Positions 28,493 to 36,898 of a DNA stretch of 61,551 nucleotides are shown in pieces. Within the stretch, counting starts at the first letter, position 1. Each line of letters opens with the position of its first letter. The notes under the pieces are model-generated. The model was given only the letters and a program-made list of their open reading frames with translations, did no database searches and was not told where the DNA came from. This DNA is from Halothiobacillaceae bacterium (GTDB lineage Bacteria; Pseudomonadota; Gammaproteobacteria; Halothiobacillales; Halothiobacillaceae), in assembly GCA_028696185.1 (NCBI GenBank), contig JAQVHL010000008.1, positions 1 to 61,551 of the forward strand, written 5' to 3'. The position numbers were made by a program, and so were the translations under genes.

Positions 28493-30250
28493 ATGAAGAG
28501 GCAGCTAACCCTTTCCCTTTCCATTGCGCTGGCGCTGGGCGCTTCCGCTGCGTTTGCGGCGCCGGGCGATCTGGATGTCCGATTCGGCAGCAACGGCAAA
28601 CAGACGACCTCGTTCAGTCCCTGGAATGACCAGGCGCGCGATGTGGCCCTGCAGAGCGATGGTCGGATTGTCCTGGCCGGTCGCGCGGGCAATACCGAGG
28701 GCACGGAGGATGACTTCGCCCTGCTGCGTTATGGCACCGATGGCAATCTCGATACGAGTTTCGGCACCGGTGGCAAGGTGACCACGGCGTTCTGGGATGC
28801 GCCGAATGATCGCTTCGATGTGGCCGAATCCGTGGTTGTGCAGCCGGATGGGCGCATCATCGCTGCCGGCTGGACCGTGGCGCCGGATCAGAGTGTGCGC
28901 TTTGCCATGGCCCGTTATCTGGCCAATGGTCAGCTCGATTCCAGTTTCGGTGTCGGCGGTCGGGTGGTCACCTCCGTGCGTGGTCTTTCCGATGCCATCA
29001 TGGATATCGCCCTGCAGCGCGACGGCAAAATCGTGGTTACCGGCGAGAGCATCAACCCGGTCACCGGCGACAGTGACATCGTTACCGCGCGTTACCATGC
29101 CAACGGTACCCTGGATGCCAGTTTCGATCTGGATGGTGTCGCAATCACGCCGATCGGCCCGTCCGATGACTATGCCAACGGCCTGATCATCCAGACCGAT
29201 GGCAAGATCGTGGTGGCCGGCGGCAGCTGCAATTCACTCGACTGCACAACGGTCAACGGCAATTTCGATTTCGCTTTCGCCCGTTACAACACCAATGGCA
29301 GTCTGGATGCCAGCTTCAGTGACGATGGCAAGGCCACGTTCGCTTCCGCCATCCTCATCTATAGTGATGGCGCGTCCCGCCTGGCCCTGCAGGAAGACGG
29401 CAAGCTCGTTGCCGCGGGCGGTCGTGACAAAGGTGTGACGGAAATGCGTCAGCTCGGCGATTTCGCCGTCATGCGCGTGCTGCCGAACGGCCAGCTGGAT
29501 ACCGGTTTCGGTGACCGTGGCTGGGTGAAGACGCCGATCGGTCTGGATTCGAGCTGGGCGATGGACGTGGCCTACCGTCCCGACGGCAAGCTCGTGGTCA
29601 GCGGTGCTGCCGTGTTCAATACGGTCAACACCAGCTTCGCTACCGTGCTCTATAACGCCGATGGCAGTGTCGATTACAGCTTCGGCGGTAATGGCACGGG
29701 GATCGTGACTACCCCGTTCGGCGCGTCCATGGCCGAAGCCTGGGGCCTGAAGCTGCAGCCGGACGGCGGCATCGTGCTGGCCGGCATGGCCGACAGCGGC
29801 GCCTATCGTGGCGATTTCGCGGCGCTGCGTTATCTGGGCGATGACGTGATTCCCGACGCCTACGGCTTTGGCGCGCAATCGGGCTTGAAGCCGTCGACCG
29901 TGGCGGTGTCCAACCCGGTGACGATCAGCGGCATTACCGCGCCGACGATCATCAATGTCAGCGACGAAACCGGCAAGTGCGCCGGTGAGTACAACATCAA
30001 CGGCGGGGAATACACCACGGCCTGGGGCATGGTGAAAGCCGGTGATGTGGTGACGGTCCGTAACAAGAGCAATGCGGCTTATTCAGGCCAGTCCTGCACG
30101 CGTCTGAGCGTGGGCATGGTGCGCTCGGAGTTCGTGACCACGACCGAGGGCGGTGCGTCGGGCGGCGGTGGTGCACTGGGCCTTCTGGGCCTTCTGGGCC
30201 TTCTGGGCCTGGGCCTGCCGCTCATGGCGGTGCGTCGTCGCCGCGCTTGA
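28493..30250 (+). CDS. Exported delta-60 repeat protein with GlyGly-CTERM-like tail
   Basis: The N-terminus MKRQLTLSLSIALALGASAAFA is a clear Sec signal. The body has about seven delta-60 repeats, each pairing an LDxSFGxxGKVTT element with an ALQxDGKIVVAG element and ARYxxNG, predicted as beta-propeller-like blades. Residues about 470-550 form a separate region with two Cys. The C-terminus has Gly-rich GGASGGGG, a hydrophobic helix of repeated Leu-Leu-Gly and a basic RRRRA end, the tripartite form of GlyGly-CTERM sorting signals handled by rhombosortase. A role at the cell surface is inferred. The ATG at 28493 is preferred over one at 28472 because it starts the signal peptide. Confidence 0.88.
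   Translation: MKRQLTLSLSIALALGASAAFAAPGDLDVRFGSNGKQTTSFSPWNDQARDVALQSDGRIVLAGRAGNTEGTEDDFALLRYGTDGNLDTSFGTGGKVTTAFWDAPNDRFDVAESVVVQPDGRIIAAGWTVAPDQSVRFAMARYLANGQLDSSFGVGGRVVTSVRGLSDAIMDIALQRDGKIVVTGESINPVTGDSDIVTARYHANGTLDASFDLDGVAITPIGPSDDYANGLIIQTDGKIVVAGGSCNSLDCTTVNGNFDFAFARYNTNGSLDASFSDDGKATFASAILIYSDGASRLALQEDGKLVAAGGRDKGVTEMRQLGDFAVMRVLPNGQLDTGFGDRGWVKTPIGLDSSWAMDVAYRPDGKLVVSGAAVFNTVNTSFATVLYNADGSVDYSFGGNGTGIVTTPFGASMAEAWGLKLQPDGGIVLAGMADSGAYRGDFAALRYLGDDVIPDAYGFGAQSGLKPSTVAVSNPVTISGITAPTIINVSDETGKCAGEYNINGGEYTTAWGMVKAGDVVTVRNKSNAAYSGQSCTRLSVGMVRSEFVTTTEGGASGGGGALGLLGLLGLLGLGLPLMAVRRRRA
30178..30210 (+). repeat. 9-bp tandem repeat in the sorting-signal helix
   Basis: GGGCCTTCT occurs three times plus a 6-base partial copy. 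It encodes the Leu-Leu-Gly repeats of the C-terminal membrane helix. Slippage here would change helix length in steps of three residues without a frameshift. Confidence 0.8.
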
Positions 30251-30274
30251 TTTTATCCCATCGGGAATCCGACA

Positions 30275-30302
30275 GGCGCCGTTTTGACGGCGCCTTTTTT
30301 TT
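30275..30302 (+). terminator. Rho-independent terminator
   Basis: GGCGCCGT and ACGGCGCC form a perfect 8-bp stem with a 4-base loop, followed by eight T. It ends the delta-60 gene transcript 24 bases after its stop. Confidence 0.93.
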
Positions 30303-30343
30303 GGCGATTGTTTCTGGTTTAGGCTGTTGCCGTTTTTTTGTGT

Positions 30344-30366
30344 GTTGATTTGTTATTTAAATCAAC
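30344..30366. promoter_or_regulatory. Palindrome upstream of the GGDEF gene promoter
   Basis: GTTGATTT and AAATCAAC are perfect 8-bp arms around 7 bases. It lies just before the sigma-54 element and could be the binding site of the FleQ-like activator encoded at 51725. The match to the Pseudomonas FleQ box is only partial. Confidence 0.4.
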
Positions 30367-30372
30367 GAATTA
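30360..30372 (+). promoter_or_regulatory. IHF consensus site
   Basis: AATCAACGAATTA matches WATCAANNNNTTR at every defined position. It lies 6 bases before the -24 element, overlapping the right arm of the palindrome. Confidence 0.5.
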
Positions 30373-30378
30373 TTTTTG

Positions 30379-30394
30379 TGGCACGGTTCTGGCT
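30379..30394 (+). promoter_or_regulatory. Sigma-54 promoter for the GGDEF gene and perhaps the fliL operon
   Basis: TGGCACGGTTCTGGCT has a perfect -24 half (TGGCACG), the invariant GC and correct 10-base spacing; the -12 half differs from TTGCT at one base. Predicted transcription start is about 28 bases before the GGDEF start codon. Confidence 0.7.
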
Positions 30395-30432
30395 TTTGTC
30401 GGGGGGAGACATCCCGTTCTGAGGATCGAGCC

Positions 30433-31398
30433 ATGAATACCCTACAGTCCTTCCCGAGTATCGACTCCGCCATTCATGTGGCCAGCGCCAGCACCTCGGT
30501 ACTGGGCTTGTCCGGGAAACGCGGGCACTTGCGTGTGCTGCCCAGCCGGCAGATGGAACGCAACGCCGATGAAGCCTCTTCCCTTTTGGAGTTGACCCAG
30601 GCGCTGCTGGCCCATCTGGAGCCATCCGGCCTGTTGGACGCTTTTTTCAAGCGTGTGGTGCTCAAGCTTTCGCCCATTGCCGGCATGGAGTTCCTGTCCG
30701 AAAACGGTCAGCTGCGCCTTGGGGTTGGTGAGCCGGCTGCGCATCGCGCGGATTACCGCCTGGAAGCCTTCGGTAGCGGTCTGGGGACTCTGACGATCCT
30801 CGCGCGTCATCCTTTCGACGCCGGTTTGCTGGAGAGCTGCGAGTCGCTTTTGGCGCTACTCGTGCTGCCCTTGCGTAATGCGCTGCGCTATCACGAGGCG
30901 TTGGGACATGCGCGTCGTGATCCGCTGACCGGATTGGGAAACCGCTCGGCGCTGGATGATGCGCTGCGTCAGGAGTTGTCCCGCGTGCGTCGTCAGGCTG
31001 GGCAGTTGAGTCTGGTGGTGATGGACCTCGATCTGTTCAAGCAGGTCAACGACACCCATGGACACGATGTAGGCGATGCCCTGCTGTGCCTGGTGGCCGA
31101 TGCTTTGCGCGCCACCTTGCGTGGCAGCGATGTGGCTTGCCGGTTTGGTGGCGACGAGTTTGTCGTTTGCCTGCCTCAGACCGGGATGGCCGGGGCGGAG
31201 GCTTTCTGTAACCGTCTGCGCGCTGATCTGGCTACCCGTGGCCTGCTCGTTGCCGATGGGCAGCGGCTGCAGGTGGCCATGAGCATGGGGATGGCCGAGT
31301 ACCGTGGCGGCGATGATGCGCTCAGCCTGTTCCGTCGTGCGGATCAGGCGCTGTATGCCAACAAGGCCGCCCGCAAGCGGGGGCAGGCCAGCCATTAA
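30433..31398 (+). CDS. GGDEF diguanylate cyclase
   Basis: This protein should make c-di-GMP from two GTP. The C-terminal GGDEF domain (about 155-315) has DPLTGLGNRSALDDAL, DLDLFKQVNDTHGHDVGD and an intact active-site GGDEF at residues 239-243. An RxxD product-inhibition site (R230-D233) sits exactly five residues upstream. The N-terminal 150 residues are soluble and GAF-like in layout, with no clear sensor motif. It follows a sigma-54 promoter and ends 74 bases before fliL, so it may head the flagellar operon. Confidence 0.9.
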   Translation: MNTLQSFPSIDSAIHVASASTSVLGLSGKRGHLRVLPSRQMERNADEASSLLELTQALLAHLEPSGLLDAFFKRVVLKLSPIAGMEFLSENGQLRLGVGEPAAHRADYRLEAFGSGLGTLTILARHPFDAGLLESCESLLALLVLPLRNALRYHEALGHARRDPLTGLGNRSALDDALRQELSRVRRQAGQLSLVVMDLDLFKQVNDTHGHDVGDALLCLVADALRATLRGSDVACRFGGDEFVVCLPQTGMAGAEAFCNRLRADLATRGLLVADGQRLQVAMSMGMAEYRGGDDALSLFRRADQALYANKAARKRGQASH

Positions 31399-31472
31399 GG
31401 TGGGTGCTGCCCTTGGGCGGGTGGAATTGATACACTCGCCGGCGTCGTGTACTCACTTCGAGGTAGGCAGAG

Positions 31473-31991
31473 ATGGCCGAGGAAGCGGAAGGCGAGAAGA
31501 AAAAAGGCGGGGGCAAACTGGTCCTTATCCTGCTGGTGGTTGTCGTGGTCCTGCTGCTGGCTGTTGTCGGCGGCGGTGCGGCGTGGTTCCTGATGGGGAA
31601 CAAGGACAAGCCGGCCGAGGAGGGGGACGGACATGCCCCGGAGGCGACCGAGCAGCCTGTCAAGCCCAAGGGGCCGGCCGTTTACATTCCGCTGGGGATG
31701 CCCTTGACCGTCAATTTTGCCGACACCAGCGATGCCAACGTCATGCAGGTTGAAGTGCAACTGGTGACCTTCGATCCGCTGCTGGCGGATGCGGTCAAGG
31801 CGCACGCGCCGGAGATCACCAATAACCTCATCATGCTGTTCAGCGAGCAAAAGGCGGCCGAACTGCGTACCCGCGAGGGCAAGGACAAGCTGCGCAAGGC
31901 AGCGCTGGAAGAAGTGCGCGGTGTGCTGAAGAATCGCGCGGACAAGGAAGGCGTGGAGGATCTTTTGTTCACGCGTTTCGTAATGCAGTAA
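31473..31991 (+). CDS. fliL: Flagellar basal body protein FliL
   Basis: FliL surrounds the stators and stabilises motor torque. It has a short Lys-rich cytoplasmic N-terminus, one transmembrane helix (about residues 14-37), a Glu/Pro-rich linker and a periplasmic SPFH-like domain beginning at IPLGMPLTVNFAD. The C-terminus DLLFTRFVMQ is the family signature. At 172 residues it is normal. Confidence 0.93.
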   Translation: MAEEAEGEKKKGGGKLVLILLVVVVVLLLAVVGGGAAWFLMGNKDKPAEEGDGHAPEATEQPVKPKGPAVYIPLGMPLTVNFADTSDANVMQVEVQLVTFDPLLADAVKAHAPEITNNLIMLFSEQKAAELRTREGKDKLRKAALEEVRGVLKNRADKEGVEDLLFTRFVMQ

Positions 31992-32007
31992 GGGGCGGAG
32001 AACGCTC

Positions 32008-33024
32008 ATGGCCGGCGCCGATATTCTGACGCAAGACGAGATCGACGCCCTCCTCAATGGTGTGGAGGGCGGGGATGTCGAAACCGAGTCGGGTGTCGAT
32101 GGTGCTGACGGGGTGCGTGCCTATGACTTCACCAGTCAGGAGCGCATTGTCCGTGGCCGCCTGCCCACCCTGGAAATGCTCAACGAGCGTTTCGCGCGCA
32201 ATTTCCGCATCCGTTTGGTCGGCATGCTGCGTCGCACGGTGGAAATCACCATCGAAGGGGTGCGCATGGTCAAATACTCCGAGTATGTCCACTCGCTGTA
32301 TGTGCCGACCAGCCTGACCATGATGCATGTCAAGCCCTTGAAAGGCATCGGCCTGTTCATGATGGAGTCGCGCCTGGTGTTCAGCCTGGTGGACAACTTC
32401 TTCGGTGGCAGCGGTCGGCATTCGAAGATCGAGGGACGCGACTTCACCCCCACCGAGCTGCGTGTGATCCAGCGTGTGCTGGAGATGGCGGTGGACGAAA
32501 TGGAGAAGGCGTGGACGCCGCTCAAGCCCATCCGCTTCGAGCACATCAGTCACGAGATGAACCCGCAGCTGGCGAACATCGTCAGCCCCAGCGAGGTCGT
32601 GGTGGTGTGCAGTTTCCGTATCGAGGTCGAGGGCGGCAGTGGGCTGTTCGACCTCGTTCTGCCCTATACCATGATCGAGCCGATCCGCGATCTGCTCGAT
32701 GGTGGCCTGCAAGGCGACCGTCTGGAAGTGGACGAACGCTGGACCCGTTCGCTCAAGCGCGAACTGGGGTACGCGCGTCTGGGCGTGACGGCGCATCTGG
32801 CCGATACGCAGCTGACCCTGCGTGACATATTGCTGATGAAACCGGGCGACATCATTCCTTTTGAGATGCCCGAGCATGTGACCCTGATTGCCGAGGGCAT
32901 GCCGGTGTTCCATGGTCGCTGGGGCGTCTATCGTGGCGCCGTGGCCGTGCAGGTGGAAGCGCCAATCCGCCTGGAGAAGGAAACGCTGGACGCCCGCCCG
33001 TTAACCGGAGACGAGAATGGCTGA
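32008..33024 (+). CDS. fliM: Flagellar motor switch protein FliM
   Basis: FliM is the C-ring component that binds phospho-CheY. The N-terminal CheY-binding peptide ILTQDEIDALLNG is at residues 5-17. The middle CheC-like domain includes LKGIGLFMMESRLVFSLVDNFFGG, and a C-terminal SpoA domain follows. It has 338 residues and overlaps fliN by eight bases. Confidence 0.97.
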   Translation: MAGADILTQDEIDALLNGVEGGDVETESGVDGADGVRAYDFTSQERIVRGRLPTLEMLNERFARNFRIRLVGMLRRTVEITIEGVRMVKYSEYVHSLYVPTSLTMMHVKPLKGIGLFMMESRLVFSLVDNFFGGSGRHSKIEGRDFTPTELRVIQRVLEMAVDEMEKAWTPLKPIRFEHISHEMNPQLANIVSPSEVVVVCSFRIEVEGGSGLFDLVLPYTMIEPIRDLLDGGLQGDRLEVDERWTRSLKRELGYARLGVTAHLADTQLTLRDILLMKPGDIIPFEMPEHVTLIAEGMPVFHGRWGVYRGAVAVQVEAPIRLEKETLDARPLTGDENG

Positions 33025-33424
33025 TAATTCCCAGGCAGATGCCGACGACATGATGGACGACTGGGCCGCCGCGATGGCCGAGCAGGCCGAGTCGGAAGGC
33101 GGCGGTGCGCAAAAAATCGAACCGGAAAGTTTTCATTCTTCGGCCGCCCCAGCGGGTAATCCCGACGCGAATCTGGATGTCATCCTCGACATCCCGGTAA
33201 GCATTTCCATGGAAATCGGGCGCACGGCCATCAATATCCGCAACCTCCTGCAACTGAACCAGGGCTCGATTGTCGAGCTCGACCGTCTGGCGGGCGAGCC
33301 GCTCGACGTACTGGTCAACGGCACCCTCATCGCCCATGGCGAGGTGGTGGTGGTCAACGAGAAGTTCGGTATTCGCCTGACCGACGTCATCAGCCCCGCC
33401 GAGCGGGTCAAGAAGTTGCGGTGA
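33017..33424 (+). CDS. fliN: Flagellar motor switch protein FliN
   Basis: FliN forms the base of the C-ring. The 135-residue protein has an acidic, disordered N-terminus and the SpoA domain from about residue 55 (DIPVSISMEIGRTAINIRNLL to FGIRLTDVISPAER). It overlaps fliM and fliO. Confidence 0.97.
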   Translation: MADNSQADADDMMDDWAAAMAEQAESEGGGAQKIEPESFHSSAAPAGNPDANLDVILDIPVSISMEIGRTAINIRNLLQLNQGSIVELDRLAGEPLDVLVNGTLIAHGEVVVVNEKFGIRLTDVISPAERVKKLR

Positions 33425-33915
33425 ACCCGGTGGCGCGCGCGTGGGCTAGGGGAGGTTCGGGGCTGCTTCTGCTCCTGCTGGGCAGTGCGCCGGTGCTGGC
33501 GGCAGAGTCGTCCGTGCCCGCGATCGGCGGGGGGCTGGATCCGCTGGGGCCAGCCTATCTGCTCAAGGTATTGCTGAGCCTGCTGTTCGTGCTGGGGCTG
33601 ATGTTCCTGCTGGCCGCGCTCATGAAACGCATGCAGCGGCTTGGCGGCCCTGCCCTGCACGGCATGCGGGTGATTTCCAGCGTTGCCGTCGGCCCGCGCG
33701 AGCGGGTGGTGCTGCTTGAAGTGGGCGACCGGCAGGTGCTGGTCGGCGTCGCACCGGGGCGCATCGTGCCGCTTGATACCCTGGCACAGCCGGTGAACTG
33801 GCCCGCGCCGGAGGAGCGTGTGGCGTCTGCCACGGGCTTCGGGCCTCTGCTGGAGCGCCTGCGTAAACCGGGCGGCCGGACGGATGGGGCCGGATCGAAG
33901 GAGGCAGGCCCATGA
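33421..33915 (+). CDS. fliO: Flagellar biosynthetic protein FliO
   Basis: FliO assists assembly of the FliP pore of the export gate. The 164-residue protein starts with GTG, has an N-terminal hydrophobic stretch that may be a cleaved signal, one transmembrane helix (about 48-65) and a cytoplasmic domain with VISSVAVGPRERVVLLEVGDRQVLVGV, the FliO core. It overlaps fliN by four bases and fliP by four. Confidence 0.92.
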   Translation: MNPVARAWARGGSGLLLLLLGSAPVLAAESSVPAIGGGLDPLGPAYLLKVLLSLLFVLGLMFLLAALMKRMQRLGGPALHGMRVISSVAVGPRERVVLLEVGDRQVLVGVAPGRIVPLDTLAQPVNWPAPEERVASATGFGPLLERLRKPGGRTDGAGSKEAGP

Positions 33916-34667
33916 AATTCCTGTCGAGTCTCGTGCTGCTGCTGGCGGGTGTGTTGCTGCCCCAGCTGGCCGGCGCCGAACCTGCCGGTCTGCCGGCAGT
34001 GACCGTGCAGGAGCTGGCCAACGGCGGGCGCAGTTACAGCCTGACCCTGCAGGTGATGGCACTGATGACGGTGCTGACCCTGCTGCCGTCGATGCTGCTG
34101 ATGATGACGTCCTTTACCCGCATCATCATTGTGCTGGCCATTCTGCGTCAGGCCATGGGGACGGCGCAGACCCCATCCAACCAGATCCTGCTCGGGCTGG
34201 CGCTATTTCTGACCCTGTTCATCATGATGCCGGTGTTCGACAGGGTGTATACGCAGGGCTTGGAGCCGTATCTGAATGAAAAAGTGACGGCTGAGGAGGC
34301 CATTGCCGCCGGCAGTCAGCCGATACGCGAGTTCATGCTCGCGCAGACCCGCGAAAGCGATATCGCGCTGTTTGCCGAGATCGGTGGTTATCCGCCGTTC
34401 GAGACGCCCGATGCGGTGCCCTTCACCGTGCTCATGGCCGCCTTTTTGACCAGCGAACTCAAGACCGCATTCCAGATCGGCTTTCTGATCTTCATTCCGT
34501 TCCTCATCATCGATCTGGTGGTGGCCAGCGTGTTGATGGCCATGGGGATGATGATGCTCTCGCCGATGATCGTTTCCCTGCCGTTCAAACTGATGCTGTT
34601 TGTCATGGTGGATGGCTGGGCCTTGTTGATGGGCACCCTGGCCCGCAGCTTCTACGTGGGGGGGTAG
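33912..34667 (+). CDS. fliP: Flagellar export gate protein FliP
   Basis: FliP forms the pentameric core of the type III export channel. It has a cleavable N-terminal signal, then four membrane helices with MMTSFTRIIIVLAILRQAMGTAQTPSNQILLGLALFLT and the conserved late helix. Length 251, usual for the family. Confidence 0.97.
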   Translation: MKFLSSLVLLLAGVLLPQLAGAEPAGLPAVTVQELANGGRSYSLTLQVMALMTVLTLLPSMLLMMTSFTRIIIVLAILRQAMGTAQTPSNQILLGLALFLTLFIMMPVFDRVYTQGLEPYLNEKVTAEEAIAAGSQPIREFMLAQTRESDIALFAEIGGYPPFETPDAVPFTVLMAAFLTSELKTAFQIGFLIFIPFLIIDLVVASVLMAMGMMMLSPMIVSLPFKLMLFVMVDGWALLMGTLARSFYVGG

Positions 34668-34671
34668 CGCG

Positions 34672-34941
34672 ATGACGCCGGATACCGTGATCGACATCAC
34701 CCGTCAGGCGCTGACTATCATCCTCATGTTGCTCGCCCCCATGTTGGGAGTGGCCCTGATTTCCGGTCTTCTCATCGGCATGTTCCAGGCGGCGACGCAG
34801 ATCAACGAAATGACCCTGAGTTTCATCCCCAAGCTCATCGCAGTGGCCGTGGTGATCCTGCTGACCGGTTCGTGGATGCTGAATCTGATTATCGACTTCA
34901 CGCGCCGGCTGTATGACATGATCCCGGGGTTGCTGGGGTAG
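34672..34941 (+). CDS. fliQ: Flagellar export gate protein FliQ
   Basis: The 89-residue protein has two membrane helices around FQAATQINEMTLSFIPK, the family hallmark. FliQ packs four copies around the FliP-FliR channel. It lies four bases after fliP. Confidence 0.97.
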   Translation: MTPDTVIDITRQALTIILMLLAPMLGVALISGLLIGMFQAATQINEMTLSFIPKLIAVAVVILLTGSWMLNLIIDFTRRLYDMIPGLLG

Positions 34942-34945
34942 GCGC

Positions 34946-35719
34946 ATGACGGTCACGCTGGCCGAGGCCATGGGCTGGGTCGGGCTCTTTCTCTGGCCCT
35001 TCATCCGTGTCGGCGCCATGTTCATGGTGGCGCCCGCCTTTGGCACACGCACCCTGCCGGCGCGGGTGCGCATCCTCATGGCGGCCGTCGTCACCCTGGC
35101 CATCCTGCCGGTGATCGATGGCGTGCCTCAGGCCGATCCATTCTCTGCTGAGGCGTTTTTCATCACCGTGCAGCAGGTCGCCATCGGCATCACGATGGGT
35201 TTTGTGTTCCAGCTGGTGCTTACGGCCCTCACCCTGGCCGGGGAGTCCATCGCCATGAGCATGGGGCTGGGCTTTGCGCAGGCGGTGGACCCGCAGAACG
35301 GGGTGAACGTGCCTATCGTGAGTCAGTTCCTGGTCATTTTCGGCACCCTGATTTTCCTCGCCCTGGACGGGCACCTGATGCTTGTGCGTCTGGTGGCCGA
35401 CAGCTTCATTCTCCTGCCCATCGGCCCGGTGGGTGTCGATGCGGACGTCTTCTGGCGTATGGCGACCTGGGGCAGCCAGATGTACGTCAATGCCGTGCTG
35501 GTGGCCTTGCCCATAGGCACCGCGCTGTTGGTGGTGAATATCGCCATGGGCGTCATTACCCGCGCGGCACCGCAATTGCATATTTTTTCCATCGGATTCC
35601 CGGCAACACTGATGATCGGTTTCCTGCTGTTGTTGTTTGCCGTCCCCCTGATGGTGCCCCAGATCGAACGCTTCATGCATCAGGGGTATTTGTTGACCCG
35701 CGAGATACTCGGAGGCTGA
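34946..35719 (+). CDS. fliR: Flagellar export gate protein FliR
   Basis: FliR completes the FliP-FliQ-FliR export gate. The 257 residues contain six predicted membrane helices, with FMVAPAFGTRTLPARVRILMA near the start and MSMGLGFAQAVDPQNGVNVPI in the middle. The gene spacing to fliQ and flhB is 4 and 6 bases. Confidence 0.96.
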   Translation: MTVTLAEAMGWVGLFLWPFIRVGAMFMVAPAFGTRTLPARVRILMAAVVTLAILPVIDGVPQADPFSAEAFFITVQQVAIGITMGFVFQLVLTALTLAGESIAMSMGLGFAQAVDPQNGVNVPIVSQFLVIFGTLIFLALDGHLMLVRLVADSFILLPIGPVGVDADVFWRMATWGSQMYVNAVLVALPIGTALLVVNIAMGVITRAAPQLHIFSIGFPATLMIGFLLLLFAVPLMVPQIERFMHQGYLLTREILGG

Positions 35720-35725
35720 CCCGGC

Positions 35726-36898
35726 ATGGCCGAATCGGAAAGCGGTCAGGAAAAGACCGAACAACCTACCGAGAAACGATTGCGCGAGTCGCGCCAGAAA
35801 GGCCAGGTTGCCCGCTCGCGCGAGTTGAATTCGTTCCTCATGACTGTGATTGCCGCCGCATCCCTGCTGTTCATCGGGCCGGGCATGGTGGAAGATCTCA
35901 TGTCGTTGTTCACTCGCGCGTTCACCTTCCCGCGCGAGGCCGTGTTCGAGCCGATGGCCATGCCGCGCCGTCTGCTGGAATTCGCCCTGGAGGCTTTGTG
36001 GATCATCACCCCCTTCCTGGCCCTGACCGTGGTGGTGGCCTTTGTCGCCTCGCTTGCCATCGGGGGGTGGAATTTCAGCGCCCAGGCCCTGCAGCCCAAG
36101 ATGGAGCGGATTGACCCGATCAAGGGGCTGAAGCGCATTTTCGCCCTGCGCGCGCTGGTTGAGCTGCTCAAGACCATCGCCAAGTTCCTGCTGGTGCTGA
36201 CGGCCGGGGTGGTGGTGTTTCTCGCCCTGGAGCGCGAATTTCTCATGCTCGGACAGGAGCCCTTCCATCAGGCGGCGGCGCACGCCGGGGAGCTCGTGTT
36301 CTGGGCTTTCCTGATTATTTCCGCCTCGCTGGTGCTGGTGGCGGCGCTCGACGTGCCGTATCAGCTTTACGAGCACATGAAAAACCTGAAAATGACCCTG
36401 CAGGAGATCAAGGACGAATACAAGGAAACCGAGGGTAAACCCGAGGTGAAGAGCCGCATCCGCCAGATGCAGTTCCAGATGTCCCAGCGGCGCATGATGC
36501 AGGAAGTGCCCAAGGCCGACGTCATCATCACCAACCCGACCCACTATGCCGTGGCCTTGCGTTACGATGGTCAGCGCGATGCCGCGCCGATACTGGTGGC
36601 CAAGGGGCGTGATGCCATGGCGTTGAAAATTCGCGAAATCGGCGAGGAAAACCGGGTGATGATCTTCGAGTCCCCGCCACTGGCGCGGGCGGTGTATTTC
36701 AACGTGGAACTGGATCAGCCGATTCCGGCGGCCCTGTACGTGGCCGTGGCGCAGGTGCTGGCCTATGTGTTCCAGTTGCGCGAAGCGCAGCGCGCGGGTA
36801 CCGAGACCCCGTTGCGCCCCGCCCCGGAGGTGCCTGACGAGCTATGGCGCGGGCGGGAGCCCGGCGAGTCGGGTGGCGATGGGGGTGAACGCGCATGA
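35726..36898 (+). CDS. flhB: Flagellar export switch protein FlhB
   Basis: FlhB controls the switch from hook to filament export. The 390 residues have four membrane helices and a cytoplasmic domain with the autocleavage site NPTH at residues 270-273. The N-terminal EKTEQPTEKRLRESRQKGQVARS is the family start. It overlaps flhA by four bases. A second, truncated FlhB-like protein is encoded at 49640-49999. Confidence 0.97.
   Translation: MAESESGQEKTEQPTEKRLRESRQKGQVARSRELNSFLMTVIAAASLLFIGPGMVEDLMSLFTRAFTFPREAVFEPMAMPRRLLEFALEALWIITPFLALTVVVAFVASLAIGGWNFSAQALQPKMERIDPIKGLKRIFALRALVELLKTIAKFLLVLTAGVVVFLALEREFLMLGQEPFHQAAAHAGELVFWAFLIISASLVLVAALDVPYQLYEHMKNLKMTLQEIKDEYKETEGKPEVKSRIRQMQFQMSQRRMMQEVPKADVIITNPTHYAVALRYDGQRDAAPILVAKGRDAMALKIREIGEENRVMIFESPPLARAVYFNVELDQPIPAALYVAVAQVLAYVFQLREAQRAGTETPLRPAPEVPDELWRGREPGESGGDGGERA

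Noticed and set aside
28231-28704. N-terminal extension of the HDOD protein to 28704
   Set aside because: The extension overlaps the divergent promoter and signal peptide of the delta-60 gene and has no protein character.
34898-36544. A 548-codon His/Gln-rich minus-strand frame opposite fliR and flhB
   Set aside because: Composition is that of an antisense shadow; both + strand genes are secure family members.
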